A stretch of DNA of 64,000 bases from Niveispirillum sp. SYP-B3756 (GCF_009495745.1 NZ_WIDQ01000008.1:1-64000); one strand, 5' to 3'; shown: positions 35,525 through 45,361, numbered from the stretch's first letter. Notes: generated by a model from the sequence alone, not told the origin. A program made the numbers and translations.

Positions 35525-38041
35525 GTGAGGAACGCGATCGGCCCCTTCATCGCCATCGCCATGGCGGCCCTGCTGGGGCTGGCTGGCGTCGGGCTTCTGC
35601 TGCTGCCTTTCTGGAAGGCGGTGACGCCGATGGTCGGCCTGCTGGCCCTGGCGCTGCTGACCATCATCCTGGCGGTACTGCTGCGCATCCTGGCCTGGGG
35701 CCGGGCGCAGCAGATTGCCCTGGTGGAGGCGCGGGCCGAACAGGCCCGGCTGGCGGCCCTGGTGGATGCCGTGCCCGATGGCTGGTTCGCCCAGGCCGCC
35801 CCCACCGACAGCGGGGCCTCTGACCGGCTGGCCGTCTCCCCCTCCCTGCCCCGGCTGCTGGGGCTGGGCCGCATCAACCGGCTGGATGATATTGAACAGG
35901 CGCTGGCCCCCAGCGATGCCGCCGCTCTGCATGGTTCCTTCCGCCATCTGGTCGATAAGGGCCAGCCTTTCCAGATCGCCGTGCGGCTGGCCGACGGATC
36001 GCGCATTTTTCAGGCCAGCGGCGGACGCGGCGTGGGGGCCGCTGGCGCCGATGCCAGCGGGGTGGAGGGGGCGACCATCCATGTGCTGTGGCTGCGCGAC
36101 ATTACGCCCAGCGCCGCCGAGTCCATGCGCCGGGCCGAACAATTGGCGGCGCTGCGTGACGACCATGCCAACATTCTGGTCCTGTTGCAGAACCTGCCGG
36201 TGCCGCTGTGGCGGCGCGGGGCCGACCTGTCCATCAACTGGTGCAACAATGCCTATGCCCGTCTGCTGGAAAGCCAGCCGGACAAGGTGGTGCGCCAGGG
36301 GCTGGAGCTGGCGGGCAGCAGTTTTGGCGACCCGCTGGCGTTGGCCCGACAGGCGCGCGACAACGGCGCGCCGGCGCGTGACGACCGGTTCCTGGTGGTG
36401 GAAGGTGACCGCCGCCTCTACAGCCTGATGGAACTGCGGCTGGAGGATGGGTCGCAACTGGGGCTGGCCATCGACCGGACGGAGGAACGGGCGCTGCGGG
36501 ACGAGCTGGCCCGCCATATCGCCGCCCATGGCGATGTACTGGACCAGCTGGGTTCCGCCATCGCCATTTTCGGCCCCGACACGCGACTGAAATTCCATAA
36601 TCAGGCCTATGCCAAGCTGTGGGGCCTGGATGGCGGCTGGCTGGCGGAGGAACCCGCCTATGGCGAGGTGCTGGAACAGCTGCGCGCCAGCCGCAAACTG
36701 ACCGAAGAGGCGGATTTCCCGCGCTGGAAGAAACAACAGCTGGGGCTGTTCACCTCCCTGATCGACCCGCTGGAAAAACTGGTGCATCTGCCCGACGGGC
36801 GCACCCTGCGCTCGCTGGTGGTGCCGCACCCGTTCGGCGGGCTGATGTTCGTGTCAGAGGATGTGACCCATACGCTGGCACTGGAATCCAGCTACAATAC
36901 CCTGATGGCCGTGCAGCAGGAGACGCTGGACAATCTGGCCGAAGGGGTGGCGGTGATCGGCGGCGATGGCCGGCTGAAACTGTGGAACCCCGCCTTCCGC
37001 CGCCTGTGGAACCTGCCCGCTGCTGCCCTGCGCGGCGAACCGCACGCCAACCAGCTGGTGGAGGCGGTGCGTGGGCTGCTGGAGGATGGCGGGGAATGGG
37101 CGCTGCTGCGCCGCCAGCTGGTGGAACGGCTGCTGGACCGCAAGACGGAATCCGGCCTGCTGCGGCGGACCGACAGCACCGTGCTGCGCTATGCGCTGGT
37201 GCCGCTGCCCGATGGGGCCGTGCTGCTGTCCTGCCTGGATGTGACCGACAGCGACCGGGTGGAAACCGCCCTGCGCGCCAGCAATGAGGCGCTGGAGACG
37301 GCCGACCGGCTGAAGGCCGAATTCATCGCCAATGTCTCCTATCAGCTGCGTACGCCGCTGAACGCCATCATGGGCTTTGCCGAAATCCTGCATAATCAGT
37401 ATTTCGGGCCGCTGAACAACCGGCAGCAGGAATATGCCAAGGGCGTGCTGGAGGCCAGCCGCCGCCTGCTGTCGCTGGTGAACGACATCCTGGATCTGGC
37501 CACCATTGAGGCCGGCTTCATGACGCTGGAGCGTGAACAGTTCGACGTGGCCCAGCTGGTGCATTCAGTGGCCGGACTGACGCGCGACTGGGCGCGCAAA
37601 CAGGCGCTGGAACTGAAGGTGGAGGTGCCGGACGGAATCGGCCGCCTGGAAGGGGACGAAAAGCGCCTGAAACAGGCCTTGTTCAATCTGGTCAGCAACG
37701 CCATCAAATTCACCCCCGCCGGCGGACGGATCGTGCTGTCCGCCAGCCGCCAGCCCGGCGAACTGGTGCTGGCCGTGGCCGATACCGGTGTCGGCATTGC
37801 CGATCATGACCGCGAACGGGTGCTGGACCGGTTCGAACGCGGCAGTGGGCAGGGCGGCGGGGGCAGCAACGGCGCCGGGCTGGGCCTGTCCCTGGTGAAA
37901 AGCTTTGTCGAACTGCATGGCGGCCACGTCAGCATCGACAGCAACGGGCCGATCGGCTGCATCGTGCGCTGCCACCTGCCGCTGTCCGACAAGCCGATCC
38001 TGGTCAGCCCGATCGACATGGTCAACGGTCAGGGCGGCTGA
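35525..38041 (+). CDS. DivL-like sensor kinase with Tyr at the phosphoacceptor position
   Basis: 838 residues from GTG 35525; ATG 35561 is an alternative, and no strong ribosome binding site decides. Two membrane segments (about 4-28 and 33-56), PAS-like domains (clearest about 340-470), a DHp domain at about 595-660 and a HATPase domain with N-box LFNLVSNAIKF, DTGVGIADHD and GAGLGLSLV. At the DHp phosphorylation site the usual H is Y606 (NVSYQLRTPLNAI), as in Caulobacter DivL, which controls CckA-CtrA signalling. The rest of the kinase motifs look intact. Assignment to DivL rests on the Tyr and architecture. Confidence 0.8.
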   Translation: MRNAIGPFIAIAMAALLGLAGVGLLLLPFWKAVTPMVGLLALALLTIILAVLLRILAWGRAQQIALVEARAEQARLAALVDAVPDGWFAQAAPTDSGASDRLAVSPSLPRLLGLGRINRLDDIEQALAPSDAAALHGSFRHLVDKGQPFQIAVRLADGSRIFQASGGRGVGAAGADASGVEGATIHVLWLRDITPSAAESMRRAEQLAALRDDHANILVLLQNLPVPLWRRGADLSINWCNNAYARLLESQPDKVVRQGLELAGSSFGDPLALARQARDNGAPARDDRFLVVEGDRRLYSLMELRLEDGSQLGLAIDRTEERALRDELARHIAAHGDVLDQLGSAIAIFGPDTRLKFHNQAYAKLWGLDGGWLAEEPAYGEVLEQLRASRKLTEEADFPRWKKQQLGLFTSLIDPLEKLVHLPDGRTLRSLVVPHPFGGLMFVSEDVTHTLALESSYNTLMAVQQETLDNLAEGVAVIGGDGRLKLWNPAFRRLWNLPAAALRGEPHANQLVEAVRGLLEDGGEWALLRRQLVERLLDRKTESGLLRRTDSTVLRYALVPLPDGAVLLSCLDVTDSDRVETALRASNEALETADRLKAEFIANVSYQLRTPLNAIMGFAEILHNQYFGPLNNRQQEYAKGVLEASRRLLSLVNDILDLATIEAGFMTLEREQFDVAQLVHSVAGLTRDWARKQALELKVEVPDGIGRLEGDEKRLKQALFNLVSNAIKFTPAGGRIVLSASRQPGELVLAVADTGVGIADHDRERVLDRFERGSGQGGGGSNGAGLGLSLVKSFVELHGGHVSIDSNGPIGCIVRCHLPLSDKPILVSPIDMVNGQGG

Positions 38042-38178
38042 AATCATTCGCTCCCGGCCGGAAATCAATGGCGGGGAACATGGCACCCTGTCCCGTCCGG
38101 CACTGGTCAGGCTGGATGCTTGCCCTTATGGTCCGCCCCGCCTTTCCCGCCACACCTTCAGCGCCAGGGCCGACGACC

Positions 38179-39474
38179 ATGATCCCCCGCTATTCCCGCC
38201 CCGAAATGACCCGTATCTGGGAACCGGAAAACCGGTTCCGCATCTGGTTCGAGATCGAGGCCCATGCCTGCGATGCGCAGGCCAAGCTGGGGGTGATCCC
38301 GGCCGAGGCCGCCAAGGCCGTGTGGGAGCGCGGGGCCTGGGAGATCGACCGCATCGACGAGATCGAGCGCGAGACCAAGCATGACGTCATCGCGTTTTTG
38401 ACCAATCTGGCCGAGCATGTCGGGCCGGAGGCGCGCTTCGTCCATCAGGGCATGACCAGTTCCGACGTGCTGGATACCTGTCTCGCCGTGCAGTTGACCC
38501 AGGCCGCCGACCTGCTGCTGGCCGATCTGGACAAGCTGCTGGATGCGCTGAAGCGCCGGTCCCTGGAGCACAAGTACACGCCCACCATCGGCCGCAGCCA
38601 TGGCATCCATGCCGAGCCGACGACCTTTGGCGTGAAGCTGGCCGGCCATTACGCGGCCTTTGCCCGTAACCGCAAGCGCCTGGAAGCAGCGCGTGCCGAG
38701 ATTGCCACCTGCGCCATTTCCGGTGCGGTCGGCACCTTTGCCAATATCGACCCGTCCGTCGAAGAATATGTGGCGGAAAAGCTGGGTCTTTCGGTGGAGC
38801 CGCATTCCACCCAGGTGATCCCGCGTGACCGCCATGCCATGTTCTTTGCCACGCTGGGCGTCATCGCCGCCAGCCTGGACAATCTGGCCACCGAGGTCCG
38901 CCATTTGCAGCGGTCCGAAGTGCGCGAGGCGGAGGAATATTTCTCCCCCGGCCAGAAGGGCTCCAGCGCCATGCCGCACAAGCGCAACCCGGTGCTGTCG
39001 GAAAACCTGTCGGGCCTGAGCCGCATTGTGCGCGGCTATGTCACCCCGGCTTTGGAGAATGTCACCCTGTGGCACGAGCGGGATATCTCCCACTCCTCGG
39101 TCGAGCGCATGATCGGCCCCGACGCCACCGTGACACTGGATTTTGCCTTGGCCCGCGCCACCGGTCTGGTGGAAAAGCTGGTGGTCTATCCCGAGAACCT
39201 GCAGAAAAATCTGGATATGCTGGGTGGCCTGCATAATTCCCAGCGCGTGCTGCTGGCCCTGACCCAGGCAGGGATGAGCCGCGAGGATGCCTATCGCGCC
39301 GTGCAGCGCAACGCCATGCCGGTCTGGCTGGAAGGCAAGGATTTCCGCACCATGCTGAAATCCGACGCCGATGTGGTGCAGCATCTGGGCGAAGCGCAGA
39401 TCGATGACGTGTTCGATCTGGCCTACCACACCAAACATGCGGACACGATTTTCCGCCGCGTGTTCGGGGAATAA
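38179..39474 (+). CDS. purB: Adenylosuccinate lyase
   Basis: 431 residues. The superfamily signature [12 protein letters not shown] (about 266-277) holds the flexible catalytic loop; [15 protein letters not shown] and [11 protein letters not shown] carry other active-site residues. It catalyses two steps of purine synthesis, from SAICAR and from adenylosuccinate, releasing fumarate. The start [14 protein letters not shown] at 38179 matches the family; the frame extends to 38068 without similarity. Confidence 0.97.
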   Translation: MIPRYSRPEMTRIWEPENRFRIWFEIEAHACDAQAKLGVIPAEAAKAVWERGAWEIDRIDEIERETKHDVIAFLTNLAEHVGPEARFVHQGMTSSDVLDTCLAVQLTQAADLLLADLDKLLDALKRRSLEHKYTPTIGRSHGIHAEPTTFGVKLAGHYAAFARNRKRLEAARAEIATCAISGAVGTFANIDPSVEEYVAEKLGLSVEPHSTQVIPRDRHAMFFATLGVIAASLDNLATEVRHLQRSEVREAEEYFSPGQKGSSAMPHKRNPVLSENLSGLSRIVRGYVTPALENVTLWHERDISHSSVERMIGPDATVTLDFALARATGLVEKLVVYPENLQKNLDMLGGLHNSQRVLLALTQAGMSREDAYRAVQRNAMPVWLEGKDFRTMLKSDADVVQHLGEAQIDDVFDLAYHTKHADTIFRRVFGE

Positions 39475-39521
39475 GCGTCGGGCTCTGATGCAGGGCGCGA
39501 TATCAGGACAGAGGTAACATG

Positions 39522-39548
39522 CCATCGGTCAAAATTCTTGACCGATGG
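39522..39548. repeat. Minimal palindromic element, single hairpin
   Basis: CCATCGGTCAA (39522-39532) and TTGACCGATGG (39538-39548) form an 11-bp stem with loop AATTC, 47 bases after purB, followed by TAAT. Related to the hairpins at 27606 and 26350. Confidence 0.7.
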
Positions 39549-39643
39549 TAATCCTGTCCAACAGCAGGCGGCATGCCCTACCACCCCAACCTTGCCGGCA
39601 TGACGGCACAGGCAGCGGCGCTTGATGGGGTGTTGGGGCGCTG

Positions 39644-39804
39644 ATACCAACCCGCCTAAAGGTTAACCTTTAGGCGGGTTGAAGGCCGGCGACTGCCGGC
39701 CCGCCGCGCGTGCGGTGCCAAGCCAAGGGCACGGAAGTGCCCGCCCGGCGCCTGAGGGAACGCAAAATCTCCCTGGATCGGTCACGATCAAGGGAGATTG
39801 GTAT
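39644..39804 (+). repeat. Palindromic element, full five-hairpin copy (161 bp)
   Basis: ATACCAA (39644-39650) to TTGGTAT (39798-39804). H1 AACCCGCCTAAAGG with CCTTTAGGCGGGTT (39649-39680), H2 GGCCGGC-GACT-GCCGGCC (39684-39701), H3 degenerate, H4 GGGCAC-GGAA-GTGCCC (39727-39742), H5 AATCTCCCTGGATCG/CGATCAAGGGAGATT (39766-39799). This is the best reference copy. It lies about 100 bases before the DUF1993 gene. Confidence 0.92.
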
Positions 39805-39900
39805 GAGAGAGGCGGACTGGATGTCCCGGTGGCACGCGGCAATGGCGGCGGCACTGGAAAACCAGCATCATGGCGTCCTTCCATCCTGAAAGGTGTTCTG

Positions 39901-40467
39901 ATGTCGCTGACCAACCTTCTAGTGCCGATCTACAAACAGACGCTGCGCGCCATGTCGGGCTGGCTGGACAAGGCACAGGCACAGTTACCTGAGGCCGATG
40001 CGGAAGCGCTGCTGTCAGCCCGGCTGGCACCCGACATGTATCCCCTGTCTTCACAAGTATGCTTCGTCTGCCTACAGGCCCAGGAAGCCGTTTACCGGTT
40101 GCGCGGGGAGCCCTTGCCGCCAGAGTTGGAGCAACTGGCTGCGATGGGCCGGAATGCCGGCGAGCAGCCGGGAACCCTTGCTGACGCCAAGGCCCGTATC
40201 GCGCAGGCGCTCGGCTTCCTGGATGGTCTTGTGCCCGACGCGCTGGATGCCGGTGCGCAACGGCCAATCACCCTGGCGCTGCCCAATGGCATGATCTTCG
40301 ATATGACGGGGGAGCAGTATGCGCGGGATTGGGCGCTGGCCCAGTTCCATTTCCATCTGGTGACAGCCTACGCGATCCTGCGTAATCAGGGGATCAATCT
40401 GGGTAAGGCCGATTATGTACCGCACATGTTCGCCTATCTGCGACCCGGCACGATACCTGCCGCGTGA
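39901..40467 (+). CDS. DUF1993-family protein
   Basis: 188 residues. MSLTNLLVPIYKQTLRAMSGW, the segment ARLAPDMYPLSSQVCFV and the C-terminal FHFHLVTAYAILRNQG are the conserved parts of DUF1993, a four-helix DinB-like fold. The two His in FHFHLVTAY and LAPDMYP might bind metal as in DinB proteins, but this is unproven. No signal peptide. It is preceded by a full palindromic element and followed after 62 bases by the helicase gene. Confidence 0.9.
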   Translation: MSLTNLLVPIYKQTLRAMSGWLDKAQAQLPEADAEALLSARLAPDMYPLSSQVCFVCLQAQEAVYRLRGEPLPPELEQLAAMGRNAGEQPGTLADAKARIAQALGFLDGLVPDALDAGAQRPITLALPNGMIFDMTGEQYARDWALAQFHFHLVTAYAILRNQGINLGKADYVPHMFAYLRPGTIPAA

Positions 40468-40529
40468 AGTGTCCCCATGTTCCTGTTTTGTTGATGCATC
40501 CGCCACCGGCTTGCCTATAATCCGGCGTC

Positions 40530-43418
40530 ATGGATGATCGCATCGTTCCCTTTCCCGGCACGGGCCGGCGTGCTCAGGCCCCGGCGGCAGCGGTGCGCAC
40601 GGCACCGCCGCGCCTGCTGCTGCCCGATGCGCCAGCCATTGTGGTGGGGGCGCGCGGGGTCACCTGGGTGACGCCGGACGGTGAAGTGGAGCTGATCCCG
40701 CATGATGAGGCGGCGTACCGGCTGAAACATAACAGCGTCATCCTGGCCCATGGCCGCGCCGTGGCGCGGCGGCTGCGCGCGGACCGGATGGCCGATGCGT
40801 TCGATCTGCTGGAACTGTTCGCCTTTGTCCGCCCGGCCCGGTTCTGCCTGCCCACGCCCAAGGGGCTGGCGGAAGCCACGGGCCAGCCGGTGCCCCAAGA
40901 TGCGGAGGCGGAGGCCCTGTCCCTGATCGACAGCGCCCGCATCCTGTTAGGCGAGTTGGCAGAGAATAACCGGCCAGAACCCGACGGCGAAAAGCGCAAG
41001 CAATTGCGGGAGAAATCCGACCCGGCCGGCATCGGCTGGTTCATGGGGCAGGCCGGCTGGACCTGGGCACCATCGGTGATGGCAGCATTGGGCCTGCCGC
41101 ACGGGCCAGGGAATGACCGGGCGCGGCGTGGCCTTATGGTGTGGAACGGCTTGAAGGAATGGCAGGCCGAAGCGCCGGAGCCGCCACCCGGCCATTTCCC
41201 GGTGGAACCGAGCGAGGCGCGGCGGCGGCTGGCCGAACTGGTGGCCAGCGGTGCCGCTTCCGAACCGCGCCCGCAGCAGGCCGATTATGCCAGTGCGGTG
41301 ACATCCGCCTTCACCCCACGTGATGAACAGGGCGTGCCCAATCTGGTGCTGGCAGAGGCCGGCACGGGCGTGGGCAAGACGCTGGGCTATCTGGCCCCGG
41401 CCACCCTGTGGGCGGAAAAGAACAGCGGCCCGGTGTGGATATCCACATATACCCGCCAGCTTCAGCACCAGATCGACAAGGAACTGGACCGGCTGCACCC
41501 GGACCCGGTGATCAAGGCGCGCAAGGTGGTGGTACGCAAAGGGCGGGAAAATTACCTCTGCCTGTTGAATCTGGAGGAAGCGACCAACATCGCGCATACC
41601 CAGCCCGCCTATGCCATATCCATGGGGCTGATGGCGCGCTGGGCGGCAGCGACGCGCGATGGCGACATGGCGGGCGGGGATTTCCCCGGCTGGCTGGTGG
41701 ATCTGTTGGGCAAGGGCCGCACCATGGGGCTGGCTGACCGGCGCGGCGAATGCGTCTATAATGCCTGTGCCCATTATACCCGCTGTTTCATTGAAAAAAG
41801 CGTACGCCGTGCCCGCAAGGCCGACATCGTGGTGGCCAACCATGCTTTGGTCATGGTGCAGGCCGCACTGGGCGGCGGGGATGATGCCTATGTGCCCACC
41901 CGCTATGTGTTCGATGAAGGCCATCATGTGTTCGATGCCGCCGACAATGCCTTTGCCGGCCATCTGACGGCGACGGAAACGTCGGAACTACGGCGCTGGC
42001 TGCTGGGGGCGGAGGTGTCGGGCCGCAGCCGGGCCCGGGGCCTGCGCCGCCGGGTGGAAGATCTGGTCGGCGGCGATCAGACATCGCTGGAATTGTTGCA
42101 GGAAATCCAGCAGGCGGCCCAGGTGCTGCCCGGCGATGCCTGGCCGCAGCGCGTCCATGGCGGGGAGCCGAAGGGCGTGCTGGAACAGTTCCTGTCCCAG
42201 GTGCGCGGGCAGGTGCTGGCCCGCGCGCAAGGGGTGGATAACCCCTATAGCCTGGAAACCGACTGCCGCCCGGTGATCGATACGCTGCTGGAAACGGCCC
42301 TGGAACTGGATGTGGCCCTGGCCAAGCTGGCCATGCCGCTGGAAAAACTCTCCGACCGGCTGCGGGAGATGCTGGAGGAGGAATCGGATGAGCTGGACAG
42401 CGAAACCCGCCGCCGCATGGACAGCATCTCCCGCGCGCTGAAGCGCCGGGCGCAGAATGAGGTGAATGGCTGGCGGCTGATGCTGCAAAGCCTGAAGCAG
42501 GAGGCCCCGCGCAAATATGTCGACTGGTTCGGCATTGAGCGGGTGGAGGGACGGGATTTCGATACCGGCATGTATCGCCACTGGATCGACCCGACCATTC
42601 CCTTTGCCGATACGGTGGGGGCGGTGGCCCATGGGCTGGTGCTGACCAGCGCCACGCTGACCGATGGCACCGGCGACGTGGAACAGGACTGGCAGGCAGC
42701 ATCGGTGCGCACCGGGGCCAACCATATGGGCGCCCTGCCGCTGCGCGCCGCCGTGCCCAGCCCGTTTGATTATGCCGGCCAAACGCGGGTGCTGGTGGTC
42801 AATGACGTGCGCAAGGATGATCTGGGCCAGGTGGCTGCCGCTTACCGGGAACTGTTCCTGGCGGCGGGCGGCGGCGGCCTGGGCCTGTTCACCGCCATCC
42901 AGCGGCTGCGCGGCGTGCATGAACGCATCGCGGAGCCGTTGGAGGATGCCGGCATCCCGCTGCTGGCCCAGCATCTGGACGGCATGGATGTGCCCACGCT
43001 GGTGGATATTTTCCGAGGTGAGGAGGATGCCTGCCTGCTGGGCACCGATGCCGTGCGCGACGGGGTGGATGTACCGGGCCGCAGCTTGCGCCTGATCGTC
43101 TTCGACCGGGTGCCCTGGCCCCGGCCCGATATCCTGCACAAGGCGCGGCGCAATTATTTCGACAAGGTGGCGGGCCGGCGCGGCTTTGATGACATGATCA
43201 CCAGGTTGCGGCTGCGCCAGGCCTTTGGCCGGCTGGTGCGGCGGGCCAATGATGTCGGCGTCTTCGTGCTGCTGGACCCGATGATGCCGACAAGGCTGGC
43301 CGGTGCCTTCCCGGAGGGGGTGGAGATTCAACGGGTCGGTCTGGCCGAGGCCGTGCGCCAGACGCGGGCATTTTTACACCCTCACCCCCTGGCGGTGGAG
43401 GAAGGGGGACGGGGTTGA
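40530..43418 (+). CDS. DinG/XPD-like ATP-dependent DNA helicase with N-terminal extension
   Basis: 962 residues. Walker A AEAGTGVGKTLGYLAP near 275-290; four Cys (LCLL near 343; ECVYNACAHYTRC near 407-419) spaced for the Fe-S cluster of the DinG/XPD family; a DEGHH box (VFDEGHHVFDAADN, near 458) in place of DEAH; motif III/IV region LTSATLTDGT near 705; motif VI LRQAFGRLVRRANDVG near 892. The first ~250 residues before the helicase core are unlike E. coli DinG. Likely unwinds 5'-tailed or R-loop substrates. Confidence 0.9.
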   Translation: MDDRIVPFPGTGRRAQAPAAAVRTAPPRLLLPDAPAIVVGARGVTWVTPDGEVELIPHDEAAYRLKHNSVILAHGRAVARRLRADRMADAFDLLELFAFVRPARFCLPTPKGLAEATGQPVPQDAEAEALSLIDSARILLGELAENNRPEPDGEKRKQLREKSDPAGIGWFMGQAGWTWAPSVMAALGLPHGPGNDRARRGLMVWNGLKEWQAEAPEPPPGHFPVEPSEARRRLAELVASGAASEPRPQQADYASAVTSAFTPRDEQGVPNLVLAEAGTGVGKTLGYLAPATLWAEKNSGPVWISTYTRQLQHQIDKELDRLHPDPVIKARKVVVRKGRENYLCLLNLEEATNIAHTQPAYAISMGLMARWAAATRDGDMAGGDFPGWLVDLLGKGRTMGLADRRGECVYNACAHYTRCFIEKSVRRARKADIVVANHALVMVQAALGGGDDAYVPTRYVFDEGHHVFDAADNAFAGHLTATETSELRRWLLGAEVSGRSRARGLRRRVEDLVGGDQTSLELLQEIQQAAQVLPGDAWPQRVHGGEPKGVLEQFLSQVRGQVLARAQGVDNPYSLETDCRPVIDTLLETALELDVALAKLAMPLEKLSDRLREMLEEESDELDSETRRRMDSISRALKRRAQNEVNGWRLMLQSLKQEAPRKYVDWFGIERVEGRDFDTGMYRHWIDPTIPFADTVGAVAHGLVLTSATLTDGTGDVEQDWQAASVRTGANHMGALPLRAAVPSPFDYAGQTRVLVVNDVRKDDLGQVAAAYRELFLAAGGGGLGLFTAIQRLRGVHERIAEPLEDAGIPLLAQHLDGMDVPTLVDIFRGEEDACLLGTDAVRDGVDVPGRSLRLIVFDRVPWPRPDILHKARRNYFDKVAGRRGFDDMITRLRLRQAFGRLVRRANDVGVFVLLDPMMPTRLAGAFPEGVEIQRVGLAEAVRQTRAFLHPHPLAVEEGGRG

Positions 43419-43456
43419 ATGTCTGATGCCAGCTTGGGATCAGACACTTTGGTCTC

Positions 43457-43608
43457 ATACCAGCGGCTGAAAATATTGACCGTCAGTCAATATTTTCAGC
43501 ACCTCAGGCGCCGGCGCCAACATCCGTTGGCTTGGCTTCACGCGGCACGTGCCGCGCGGCGGCAGTCGCCGCCGTACCAACGGTCATGAATTATGACCGT
43601 TGGTCTCA
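43457..43608. repeat. Palindromic element, second subtype with five hairpins
   Basis: From ATACCA (43457) to TTGGTCTCA. Hairpins: GCTGAAAATATTGAC/GTCAATATTTTCAGC (43466-43500), GGCGCCGGCGCC (43507-43518), CCAAC-ATCC-GTTGG (43517-43530), CGCGGCACGTGCCGCG (43541-43556), GGCGGC-AGTC-GCCGCC and CCAACGGTCAT/ATGACCGTTGG (43577-43603). GGTCTCA occurs at both ends (43451-43457 and 43602-43608). It lies 39 bases after the helicase stop. Confidence 0.8.
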
Positions 43609-43731
43609 GACGCCGGGCACCGCCATCTGCGGCGTGGATCAACCGGCTTTTTCCAGCGTTGCACTGGACAGGTCGGGTGGGGCGTACCACCCTTGGATCA
43701 GCGTTGAAAAAAGACAGGGGCGGGACACGGG

Positions 43732-44403
43732 ATGGAATGGGTGCAGCTCTCTGTCGCCATGTCGCTGGACGGCCATATTGATGCGGCGAATGGTGAAAGA
43801 CTGGTGCTTTCCAGTGCGGAAGATTGTCACGATATGCACGCTGCCCGCGCCGCCTGTGACGCCATTCTGGTGGGGGCCGGTACGCTGCGCCGCGACGATC
43901 CGCGCCTGACCGTACGCTATCCTGAACTGCTGGCCCAACGCTGCGCTGCCGGCCTGCCGGATCAGCCAGCCAAGGTTGTGCTGACCCGGTCCTGTGATAT
44001 CGATCCCGATGCCGGCTTTTTTCACAATGGTGGCCGCAAGCTGGTGCTTTGCCCACAGAGCAAGCAGGCAGCGCTGCGGCAAAGGCTGGGGGACCGGGCA
44101 GAGGTGGTTGGGTTGGCCGATGATGGTGTCGCCAATATCCTGGCAGCCTTGCGGTCCTGCGGCATCCGCCGCCTGTTGGTGGAGGGTGGCAGTCAGGTGC
44201 TGACACAGTTCCTGGCTGCCGGCGCCTTCCACCAGTTGCGACTGGCCATCGCGCCTTTTCTGCTGGGACAATCGACAGCTCCCCGCTTGGCCGGGCCCGC
44301 GGACTTCCTGCATGGGCCGGATCGGCGCCTGCGCCTGCTGGCCACCCGCAACTTGGGCAATGTGGCGGTACTGGATCTGCTGAACGAAACACCGGTTCTA
44401 TAA
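43732..44403 (+). CDS. RibD C-terminal-domain (dihydrofolate-reductase-like) reductase
   Basis: 223 residues. MEWVQLSVAMSLDGHID, ACDAILVGAGTLRRDDPRL and RRLLVEGGSQVLTQFLAAG are the motifs of the RibD_C/HTP reductase fold that binds NADPH. The deaminase half of RibD is absent, so it is a stand-alone reductase of riboflavin-type or pteridine substrates; related proteins also act on nitro or folate compounds. It ends against two long convergent hairpins. Confidence 0.88.
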   Translation: MEWVQLSVAMSLDGHIDAANGERLVLSSAEDCHDMHAARAACDAILVGAGTLRRDDPRLTVRYPELLAQRCAAGLPDQPAKVVLTRSCDIDPDAGFFHNGGRKLVLCPQSKQAALRQRLGDRAEVVGLADDGVANILAALRSCGIRRLLVEGGSQVLTQFLAAGAFHQLRLAIAPFLLGQSTAPRLAGPADFLHGPDRRLRLLATRNLGNVAVLDLLNETPVL

Positions 44404-44406
44404 GAA

Positions 44407-44433
44407 GCTGCGATGAGTGGCCCTCATCGCAGC
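44407..44433. terminator. Hairpin 1 between convergent genes
   Basis: GCTGCGATGAG and CTCATCGCAGC form a perfect 11-bp stem with loop TGGCC, 3 bases after the reductase stop codon. No T-run follows. Confidence 0.5.
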
Positions 44434-44452
44434 CTGCCCGGTCTGAGGGCAG

Positions 44453-44483
44453 CATTGATCAGGATCTGTGGTCCTGATCAATG
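44453..44483. terminator. Hairpin 2 between convergent genes
   Basis: CATTGATCAGGA and TCCTGATCAATG form a perfect 12-bp stem with a 7-base loop, 12 bases before the gpt stop. With the neighbouring hairpin it fills the gap between two convergent genes. Confidence 0.5.
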
Positions 44484-44494
44484 CACGTTAGCTA

Positions 44495-44980
44495 TCAGCG
44501 CTCGATTTGCAGATAGCTGACCGGCAGCAGATCCCAGGGGAAATAGATCCAGGTATCCTGGCTGACCTCGGTGATGAAAGTATCCACCAGCGGCCGGCCA
44601 GCCGGCTTGGCATAGAGCGTGGCGAAATGCGCATGGGGCAGCAGCTTGCGCACATAGGCCGCTGTCTTGCCGGTATCGACCAGATCGTCGATCAGCATCC
44701 AGTCCTTGCCGCCATCGGTCACGGCGTCCGGCGCCTTCAGCACCTGGATGTCACCCTGGGTCTTGTCGTCATAGCTTTTGACCGAAATGGTTTCCACCAC
44801 CCGGATATTCAGTTCGCGGGCGATGATGGCTGCCGGCACCAGACCGCCACGGGTAATGGCGATGATTCCCTTCCACGGGCGCTGCTCCGACAGGCGCCAG
44901 GCCAGGGCCTTGGCGTTACGGTGCAGCTCTTCCCAGGTAACGGGGAAATTCTTTTGCGGATCGGTGATCTTGTTGCTCAA
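44495..44980 (-). CDS. gpt: Xanthine phosphoribosyltransferase
   Basis: 161 residues from a TTG at 44980 ([16 protein letters not shown]), with AGGAGA 8 bases upstream; in-frame ATGs further up would add an unrelated extension. The PRTase motif [13 protein letters not shown] (about 89-101) binds [20 protein letters not shown] is the family N-terminal motif, and the C-terminal [11 protein letters not shown] is typical of Gpt. It salvages xanthine and guanine. Length agrees with E. coli Gpt (152). Confidence 0.92.
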   Translation of the reverse strand: MSNKITDPQKNFPVTWEELHRNAKALAWRLSEQRPWKGIIAITRGGLVPAAIIARELNIRVVETISVKSYDDKTQGDIQVLKAPDAVTDGGKDWMLIDDLVDTGKTAAYVRKLLPHAHFATLYAKPAGRPLVDTFITEVSQDTWIYFPWDLLPVSYLQIER

Positions 44981-45168
44981 GGGGGTCTTCTCCTGCGGAT
45001 TAGCCTGACTGATAGCTGATGCCGGGGCAGTCGGCAACGCGTGCTGAACAAAATCGCGTGTGCCATGCAATTTTCCTATTGCCTTCCCCGATGCCATCCA
45101 TTACAAGCGGCGACCTCACCGGACGATGCCTCACGGGGCAGCGGCGGTGAAGAAAATGGAAGTACAGT

Positions 45169-45245
45169 GCGCCCGTAGCTCAGCTGGATAGAGCACCAGA
45201 CTACGAATCTGGGGGTCAGAGGTTCGAATCCTTTCGGGCGCGCCA
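45169..45245 (+). tRNA. tRNA-Arg (ACG), copy 1
   Basis: Acceptor GCGCCCG pairs with CGGGCGC (45235-45241), discriminator G and encoded CCA (45243-45245). Anticodon loop CTACGAA contains ACG (modified to ICG by TadA). Confidence 0.95.
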
Positions 45246-45284
45246 TTTCCGGTTTTCTTCATCAGAAGGTGATGTGTTGGCGAT

Positions 45285-45361
45285 GCGCCCGTAGCTCAGC
45301 TGGATAGAGCACCAGACTACGAATCTGGGGGTCAGAGGTTCGAATCCTTTCGGGCGCGCCA
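45285..45361 (+). tRNA. tRNA-Arg (ACG), copy 2
   Basis: Same sequence as copy 1 with encoded CCA, 39 bases further on. Possible attachment-site side of the small cassette downstream. Confidence 0.95.
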
